DNA from: an uncultured Flavobacterium sp.
GTDB taxonomy: Bacteria > Bacteroidota > Bacteroidia > Flavobacteriales > Flavobacteriaceae
Length of the DNA: 9,751 nucleotides
Direction of reading: 5' to 3'
NCBI GenBank assembly: GCA_945957245.1
Contig: CAMFLD010000070.1
Coordinates: 1 to 9,751 of the forward strand
Shown: piece after piece, positions 5,266-9,751 of the stretch
Position numbering within the stretch: position 1 is the stretch's first letter
How the letters are laid out: each line of letters starts with the position of its first letter
Made by a program: the position numbers and the translations under genes
Notes under the pieces: generated by a model
Told to the model about the DNA's origin: nothing
The model's database searches: none
The model's input: only the letters and a program-made list of their open reading frames with translations

Positions 5266-5822
5266 TTTAATGCAGGGTTTTCTGGAGCGTTGGACCAGAT
5301 TAGGTAATCACCACCCAGCTCAACAATTTTCTCCTTCCAGAAATGGGCTGAGCCTTTACTTAGAATTTTGTTCTCGTATCTGTTTTTTGTCAAAATCCAG
5401 GAATTAGCCTGCATTTCATTTTCAAGCTGATCGGCTCCCCAACCGGTATAACCCAAGAAAAAACGAACGTTTTTCTTTTTTATAATACCGCTGTTGATAA
5501 GGTCTTTGGTCGATTCGAAATCTCCTCCCCAGAAAATACCATCGGATATTTCTATGCTGTTTGGAATTAATTCAGGTACATTATGAATAAAATAAAGGTT
5601 ATCCTGTTCAACGGGACCACCATTATATACTTTAAAATCTGCGGAAATTTCAGGAATTAAATCATTTATGGTATAAGTGAGAGGCTTATTTAAAATAAAA
5701 CCAACAGAACCTTCAGAAGTATGATCTGCTAATAAAATTACAGAACGATTAAAAGACAAATCTCCAATTATAGATGGTTCTGCCAATAATAGTAACCCTT
5801 TCTGTAATTTTTCTGTAATCAT
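5262..5822 (-). CDS. yqgE: YqgE/AlgH family protein (DUF179)
   Basis: A 186-residue cytoplasmic protein of the YqgE/AlgH family, the usual length. Conserved blocks are KGLLLLAEPSI (8-18), FNRSVILLADHTSEGSVGFI (24-43), LNKPL (44-48), YNGGPVEQDNLYFIHN (66-81), WGGDFE (98-103), and GYTGWGADQLENEM (124-137). AlgH was linked to alginate regulation in Pseudomonas, but the general function of the family is unknown. The ATG fits the family N-terminus. It is convergent with the aminotransferase gene: the two stop codons share the bases CTAA, TAG on this strand and TAA on the other. The HU gene lies upstream on the same strand but ends at its own terminator, so yqgE must have a separate promoter. Confidence 0.93.
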   Translation of the reverse strand: MITEKLQKGLLLLAEPSIIGDLSFNRSVILLADHTSEGSVGFILNKPLTYTINDLIPEISADFKVYNGGPVEQDNLYFIHNVPELIPNSIEISDGIFWGGDFESTKDLINSGIIKKKNVRFFLGYTGWGADQLENEMQANSWILTKNRYENKILSKGSAHFWKEKIVELGGDYLIWSNAPENPALN

Positions 5823-5890
5823 AGCACTGATTAATTTTGTTAAAGTTGCTAAAAAAAAATGAAAAATCCAAATGAAATTGTGCTAAAAAC

Positions 5891-5922
5891 AAAAAACCAT
5901 CCGCCTAGGCGGATGGTTTTTT
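5891..5922. terminator. Terminator: 32-bp perfect palindrome after the HU gene
   Basis: Sixteen bases (AAAAAACCATCCGCCT) are followed by their exact reverse complement, with CCTAGG at the centre. As RNA it forms a long GC-rich stem with A- and T-runs on both sides, so it can terminate in either direction. It lies 20 bases after the HU stop codon and upstream of yqgE. Confidence 0.85.
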
Positions 5923-5942
5923 TATATCGGATAAACTTATAA

Positions 5943-6215
5943 TTAGTTTACGTTTCCTTCTAAATCAGCACCTGCTTTGAATTTTACAACATTCTTAGCT
6001 GCGATTTTAATAGTTTTTCCTGTTTGAGGGTTTCTTCCATCTCTGGCAGCTCTTTTAGATACTGACCATGATCCGAATCCTACTAAAGAAACTCTTCCAC
6101 CTTTTTTCAAAGTACCGCCTACATTGTTTAAAAATGACTCTAAAGCTAATTTAGCTGCTGCTTTAGTGATTCCAGCATCAGCTGCAATTGCATCGATTAA
6201 TTCTGATTTGTTCAT
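5943..6215 (-). CDS. DNA-binding protein HU
   Basis: A 90-residue histone-like nucleoid protein that bends and compacts DNA as a dimer. The fold is complete: N-terminal helices (MNKSELIDAIAADAGITKAA, residues 1-20), the turn GGRVSLVGFGSW, the DNA-binding arm with the conserved proline in RNPQTGKTI, and the closing AKNVVKFKAGADL. An in-frame ATG ten codons upstream was rejected. The family starts at MNKSEL, and the predicted promoter would place transcription start only about eight bases before that upstream ATG. The chosen start leaves a leader of about 38 bases. HU proteins also assist site-specific recombination. The gene is monocistronic, ending in a perfect palindromic terminator. Confidence 0.95.
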   Translation of the reverse strand: MNKSELIDAIAADAGITKAAAKLALESFLNNVGGTLKKGGRVSLVGFGSWSVSKRAARDGRNPQTGKTIKIAAKNVVKFKAGADLEGNVN

Positions 6216-6259
6216 AATGTTAGTTATTAATTGTTGGTTAAACATTTTGTTAATGATAA

Positions 6260-6289
6260 CAAATTTAATAGGAATTCCTTACTGCACAA
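6260..6289 (-). promoter_or_regulatory. Bacteroidota-type promoter of the HU gene
   Basis: The minus strand has TTG (6287-6289), 19 bases, then TAAATTTG (6260-6267), matching TTG-N19-TAnnTTTG. Transcription would start near 6253. Two DnaA-box-like repeats lie just upstream, at 6316-6344. Confidence 0.7.
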
Positions 6290-6315
6290 GCAATTTCGCT
6301 GTTTTTTCAAATTTT

Positions 6316-6344
6316 TGTTGATAACTTAAGTCATTTGTTGATAA
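6316..6344 (-). repeat. Two DnaA-box-like TTATCAACA repeats upstream of the HU gene
   Basis: TTATCAACA occurs twice on the minus strand (6316-6324 and 6336-6344), exactly 20 bases apart, so both face the same side of the helix. The identical part extends to TTATCAACAAA (6314-6324, 6334-6344). Each copy differs by one base from the DnaA box TTATCCACA. They lie about 30 bases upstream of the HU promoter, between it and the end of fmt. Control of HU by DnaA or another factor is inference. Confidence 0.4.
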
Positions 6345-6391
6345 AGGAGTGCCGTTCATCGATTTTTGATGCGTCAAAATGCTCCGAGTCC

Positions 6392-7339
6392 TTATCCTGC
6401 TTGCGCTGTGTCAGAAAAAGCAATCCCATTTAGTAACTCATTAGACTGCATTTTTTTCTTTCCGGGAAACTGTAAACTTATGATTCGGATAAATCCATCC
6501 TGAACAGCAACACTAATATCTTTTTTTGTAGTGATGATAGTTCCTGTTTGATAGTTATGGCTTTCATAAATAACTTCTGCTTCATAAATCTTCACACTCC
6601 ATTCTTCTCCTTTGTCTTTAAACAAACACCAGGCAGCCGGATAAGGTGATAATCCCCGGATTAGATTGTAGATTTCTGCTGCCGGTTTAGCCCAATCTAT
6701 TTTACAGTTTTCTCTGTTAAGCTTGTATGCAGTTTTTATATCAGGATTATCCTGTTGTATAGTTGTTGAAACATTTCCACTTTCAATTTGAGCCAAAGTG
6801 ACTGCAACTGCCTCGCTTCCCAGAATCATTAACTTGTCATGGAGTTCTCCGACATTTTCATTAGCACCGATTTCAATTTCCCTGCTGAGTATCATAGCGC
6901 CGGTGTCAATTTTGTCATCGATGAAGAAGGTGGTAACTCCCGTTTTTTTCTCACCGTTAATAATGGCCCAGTTAATTGGAGCAGCTCCACGGTAGTTTGG
7001 CAATAACGATGCGTGTAGGTTAAATGTTCCCAGTTTTGGCATTCGCCAAACCACTTCCGGAAGCATCCTAAAAGCAACTACTACCTGCAGATTGGCATCA
7101 AGGGATTTTAGTTCGGTTAAAAAGCTTTCATCTTTGAGGTTCGCAGGCTGCAGTAATTTCAGATTATGTTCCAAGGCATATTCCTTTACTGCTGAATATT
7201 TAATTTTTTGTCCGCGACCAGCTGGTTTATCTACAGCAGTAATTACTCCAACAACTTCATAATGGGCTTTTACTATGGTGTCAAGTATGCCTACGGCGAA
7301 CTCGGGCGTTCCCATAAATACGATACGCAGTTTTTCCAT
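6392..7339 (-). CDS. fmt: Methionyl-tRNA formyltransferase
   Basis: Formylates the methionine on initiator tRNA using 10-formyltetrahydrofolate, giving the fMet-tRNA used to start translation. At 315 residues it has normal length. The N-terminal Rossmann-like catalytic domain begins LRIVFMGTPEFAV (4-16). The catalytic triad is N107 and H109 (FNLHASLLPNYRGAAPI) and D145 (KIDTGAM). SLLPNYRGAAPI is the family signature loop. The C-terminal OB-like tRNA-binding domain covers about 205-310 (INLIRGLSPYPAAW-type region around 223-237). The ATG lies two bases after the recQ stop, with no room for separate signals, so the gene is read from the same transcript and probably translationally coupled to recQ. 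No clear terminator is seen behind it; only a weak 6-bp AT-rich stem occurs at 6364-6379. Confidence 0.97.
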   Translation of the reverse strand: MEKLRIVFMGTPEFAVGILDTIVKAHYEVVGVITAVDKPAGRGQKIKYSAVKEYALEHNLKLLQPANLKDESFLTELKSLDANLQVVVAFRMLPEVVWRMPKLGTFNLHASLLPNYRGAAPINWAIINGEKKTGVTTFFIDDKIDTGAMILSREIEIGANENVGELHDKLMILGSEAVAVTLAQIESGNVSTTIQQDNPDIKTAYKLNRENCKIDWAKPAAEIYNLIRGLSPYPAAWCLFKDKGEEWSVKIYEAEVIYESHNYQTGTIITTKKDISVAVQDGFIRIISLQFPGKKKMQSNELLNGIAFSDTAQAG

Positions 7340-7341
7340 GC

Positions 7342-9234
7342 TTATTTTAATGAGTATAAATTATTCGATTTAATGCAGATAATGTCATTCTCCAGTAAAT
7401 CCTGAAGCGCAAAGATAATATCGTCTTTTGGAAGTTTCGTCAATTTTTGAATATCTCTTGAATCAAAATCCTGCATTTTTAGTAAAGCCATGATTTTGGT
7501 CTTGACCTCTTCCGGGTTTTGTTTCTTTTTGTCTTTATTAATACAATAAGAGCAGATGCCGCAATCGTCTTTTATCGTTTCTCCAAAATAACGCATCAAC
7601 AGTTTATTTTTACAGGTGTCATTTTCCCTGCAATAATAAAGAACTGCTTTTAGCTGATCGGCTTTCAATTTGTTTTGCGTTTCGATGTGTTTTGAAATTC
7701 TGTTGATGGTACGATCATCCTCTCTGACTTCGTTAAAGGTTATTGTTGCATCGTTGCTTTTAGCACTAAGTTCAATAATTTGTTTATCTTTTAGTTTTTG
7801 CAACAACAACATTACTTTTCTTTCATCGGTATTTGATTTTTTGGAAATCAAGGTAAGGTTCACGGCAGTCGGCATATCATAAACTCCGGGATAGGTTCTG
7901 AGTATTGTGAGAAGGATTTCCTCATCGCCCGGATTAAGACTGATATATCGAATTACTTCACGGGATTCGATGATAAACTGTATGCTGGTTTTTTCTGAGA
8001 ACTCCTGTGATAGGTTAATTACTCCCTGTCGATCCAGAAATTGCAACGCATTATAGGTCTTTAGTGTTGGCAAATTATATTTAGCACAAAATTGGTTTAA
8101 GTTGAAGCTAAACTGCTCGTCTATACCTTCGCCATAGGCAATTTGAAAATAGGAGCAGAGTTTTGAAAAAACCTGATTTAAGAATGCTTTATCAGGCAGT
8201 ACACTCAAAAATTGAGCTTCGGCATGAAAAACATCTGAAGGGTTATTTAGCAATATGGCAAATGCTTTTTCTCCATTTCTTCCCGCACGACCTGTTTCCT
8301 GATAATAGTTTTCAAGGTTTTGAGGTAAATGCAGATGGACTATAGTTTTTACATTGCCTTTATCGATACCCATTCCAAAAGCATTGGTAGCTACCATTAC
8401 CTGTACTTTTTCTTCCATCCACAATTTCATCTGAGTTTCTTTTTCCTTTGGATGTAATCCGCCGTGGTAAAAAGTGGCTTTAAAACCGTAGCTTTCCAAT
8501 TGATGTACTGTTTCGAGACAGGACTTTCTATTGGTTACATAAATAATTGATGGTTCGGGATTCTTGGATAATATTTGTTGTAATAAATGCAATTTGTCTT
8601 CTACCTCAAAAACCATATAAGCGATATTATCCCTATAAAATGATTTTGAAAAAATATTGGGATTGCCTAGTTTGAGTTGAAGGATTATGTCTTCCTTAAC
8701 CCGTAAGGTTGCCGACGCAGTAAGTGCCAGGAAAGGTATTTTGGGGAAGAACTCCTTTAGTTGGGCAATTTTAAGATAAGCCGGACGGAAATCATGTCCC
8801 CATTGTGATACGCAATGGGCTTCATCAACAGCAATAAGGTTTAAAGGAAGGTTTTTTATGCGTTCCAATATCCAGTCATTTTGCAAACGCTCAGGTGAAA
8901 GATAAAGAAATTTGTAATTTCCATACTGACAGTTGTCCAGCAAATCAATAATTTCATCCTGATGAATACCGCCTGTAAGCGCAATTGCTTTTATTCCTTT
9001 ATCCTGAAGGTTCTGAACCTGATCTTTAATCAAAGCAATAAGAGGTGAAATCACAAGACAGATCCCTTCCTGCATCATGGCGGGTACCTGAAAACAGATA
9101 GATTTGCCACCTCCGGTCGGCATCAGGGCAAAGGTATCTTTTCCATCCAGCACAGATTGTATAATCTCTTCCTGGGGATGGCGGAAAGTATTGTGTTTCC
9201 AGTATTTTTCAAGGATTTCTAATGCCTTATTCAA
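7342..9234 (-). CDS. recQ: RecQ-family ATP-dependent DNA helicase, 630 residues
   Basis: A superfamily 2 helicase (3'-5' on DNA) for recombination repair and restart of stalled forks. It shows the RecQ motif 0 (FRHPQEEIIQ, 17-26), Walker A MPTGGGKS (38-45), DEAH (137-140), LTASAT (171-176), and motif VI QETGRAGRNGE (312-322). The cysteine cluster of the RecQ zinc domain is complete (C535, C541, C558, C561, C564), but about 190 residues separate it from the helicase core, whereas in E. coli RecQ it follows directly. A short C-terminal domain with helix-turn-helix character follows (570-630). There is no HRDC domain. Translation probably starts at TTG: the codon before it is a TAG stop and the next methionine lies inside Walker A. 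It lies 89 bases after the AAA ATPase gene and is coupled to fmt. Confidence 0.95.
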   Translation of the reverse strand: MNKALEILEKYWKHNTFRHPQEEIIQSVLDGKDTFALMPTGGGKSICFQVPAMMQEGICLVISPLIALIKDQVQNLQDKGIKAIALTGGIHQDEIIDLLDNCQYGNYKFLYLSPERLQNDWILERIKNLPLNLIAVDEAHCVSQWGHDFRPAYLKIAQLKEFFPKIPFLALTASATLRVKEDIILQLKLGNPNIFSKSFYRDNIAYMVFEVEDKLHLLQQILSKNPEPSIIYVTNRKSCLETVHQLESYGFKATFYHGGLHPKEKETQMKLWMEEKVQVMVATNAFGMGIDKGNVKTIVHLHLPQNLENYYQETGRAGRNGEKAFAILLNNPSDVFHAEAQFLSVLPDKAFLNQVFSKLCSYFQIAYGEGIDEQFSFNLNQFCAKYNLPTLKTYNALQFLDRQGVINLSQEFSEKTSIQFIIESREVIRYISLNPGDEEILLTILRTYPGVYDMPTAVNLTLISKKSNTDERKVMLLLQKLKDKQIIELSAKSNDATITFNEVREDDRTINRISKHIETQNKLKADQLKAVLYYCRENDTCKNKLLMRYFGETIKDDCGICSYCINKDKKKQNPEEVKTKIMALLKMQDFDSRDIQKLTKLPKDDIIFALQDLLENDIICIKSNNLYSLK

Positions 9235-9323
9235 CTATGGATTACGAATTATGTATTACAAAATAAGTTTTATGCCTCTAAAGGTATGAAATAAGATTGG
9301 GTTGCAGGTACAGCAAAAGTGTA

Positions 9324-9751
9324 TTATGACAGATGACTGAAGATAAATTCAATGCGTTCTTCTACAGTTCCGCAGGGAACCTGAATCAATTCGTAACCAT
9401 ATTTTTCATAGGTTTCGATCAAGTGACCAAAAATCAGTTTGGCCTGCTCAAAATTTTCATAACGGGCTTCATCGCTTTCATAAATTTCTTCCCAAGGCGG
9501 AAGCACAAATACTTTAGAATAGCTATGTTCACGGCTTGCCTGGTCAAAGAAGGCAGGATAACTGTCACCTATATAATGCATATAAGCAAGAATATCGGGA
9601 ATGCCTCTGTCCATAAAAACAATTTCCGAAACATCTTCCAAGGCCTGTTGATGTTGTTTTTTGCGTCCTTCTAAAAGTAATTCGCTGAATAGTAGTGGTT
9701 TTTCTAAAAAAAGCTGCTCAATTCCCTGTTTTTTGGCTTCAAGTGTAATCT
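9324..9751 (-). CDS. AAA family ATPase/kinase-like protein, C-terminal part (cut by window edge)
   Basis: The frame is open to the right edge, so only the last 141 residues are seen and the start lies outside. The sequence matches the AAA_28 type of P-loop proteins common in Bacteroidota: VSEIVFMDRGIPDILAYM is the Walker B-like segment, and KVFVLPPWEEIYESDEARY corresponds to the part before the lid. The Walker A loop should lie in the missing portion. A TTG inside the visible part at 9639-9641 could start a 105-residue protein, but the family pattern continues upstream of it, so I treat it as internal. Related proteins are annotated only as AAA ATPases with similarity to nucleotide or NAD-metabolism kinases; the substrate is unknown. 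It may share a transcript with recQ and fmt. Confidence 0.85.
   Translation of the reverse strand, partial: ITLEAKKQGIEQLFLEKPLLFSELLLEGRKKQHQQALEDVSEIVFMDRGIPDILAYMHYIGDSYPAFFDQASREHSYSKVFVLPPWEEIYESDEARYENFEQAKLIFGHLIETYEKYGYELIQVPCGTVEERIEFIFSHLS

Noticed and set aside
6216..6245. Longer HU protein starting ten codons upstream
   Set aside because: The extra residues do not match the HU family, and the predicted promoter leaves almost no leader before that ATG.
6364..6379. TTTTGA-TGCG-TCAAAA as a terminator for fmt
   Set aside because: The stem is only six AT-rich pairs and would be too weak; no proper T-run follows on the minus strand.
9241..9261. Imperfect AT-rich palindrome between recQ and the ATPase gene
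   Set aside because: Low-complexity AT-rich sequence with mismatches; not distinguishable from background without comparison to other genomes.
9333..9674. Plus-strand open frame of 113 codons opposite the ATPase gene
   Set aside because: The opposite strand carries a recognisable ATPase family sequence over the same bases; this frame resembles nothing and is a shadow.
1..9751. CRISPR arrays, insertion sequences or defence-system genes
   Set aside because: No regularly spaced repeats of CRISPR size, no transposase, and no nuclease, methylase or toxin-antitoxin genes were recognised.

Overview
The window looks like a flavobacterial (Bacteroidota) chromosome carrying the end of an integrated mobile element. 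Four things point to Flavobacteriaceae. The right two thirds is AT-rich and codes for proteins typical of that group (a START-like domain protein, a 630-residue RecQ, an HU protein starting MNKSEL). Two promoters fit the Bacteroidota pattern TTG/TTTG-N19-TAnnTTTG, upstream of the tRNA and of the HU gene. Chromosomal genes largely lack Shine-Dalgarno sequences, while the element genes have them. The CCA end of the tRNA is not encoded. Genus-level placement is inference.

Positions 1-580 hold no complete gene. The first ~160 bases are locally GC-rich and end leftwards in a Shine-Dalgarno-like sequence that probably serves a gene starting just outside the window. Positions 270-580 are dense in repeats: an exact 15-bp direct repeat, a GGGGCAT family in helical phase, inverted repeats, a short tRNA/tmRNA-3'-end-like sequence and a strong orphan terminator. 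I read this as the attachment and control region of the integrase.

Positions 581-3687 are a compact rightward mobile-element module: a P4-type tyrosine integrase, an AlpA-like DNA-binding protein, a Toprim protein with a zinc-less CHC2-like domain, and a short RadC/JAB protein. No cargo or defence genes are visible here, and any conjugation genes would lie left of the window. A bidirectional terminator and a tRNA with anticodon CAT (probably elongator Met) mark the return to ordinary chromosome. No duplicated tRNA end was found to define the junction.

Positions 3978-9751 are housekeeping genes. Rightward are a START-like/AHSA1-type protein and a class IV aminotransferase (pabC-like). Leftward are YqgE, HU, and a run of AAA ATPase (cut by the window edge), recQ and fmt. 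RecQ and fmt are 2 bp apart and surely co-transcribed. No clear new defence or biosynthetic system is visible. The most unusual parts are the attachment-like region, the zinc-less primase-like protein, a terminator that runs straight into a start codon, DnaA-box-like repeats before the HU gene, and a RecQ with its zinc cluster displaced towards the C-terminus.
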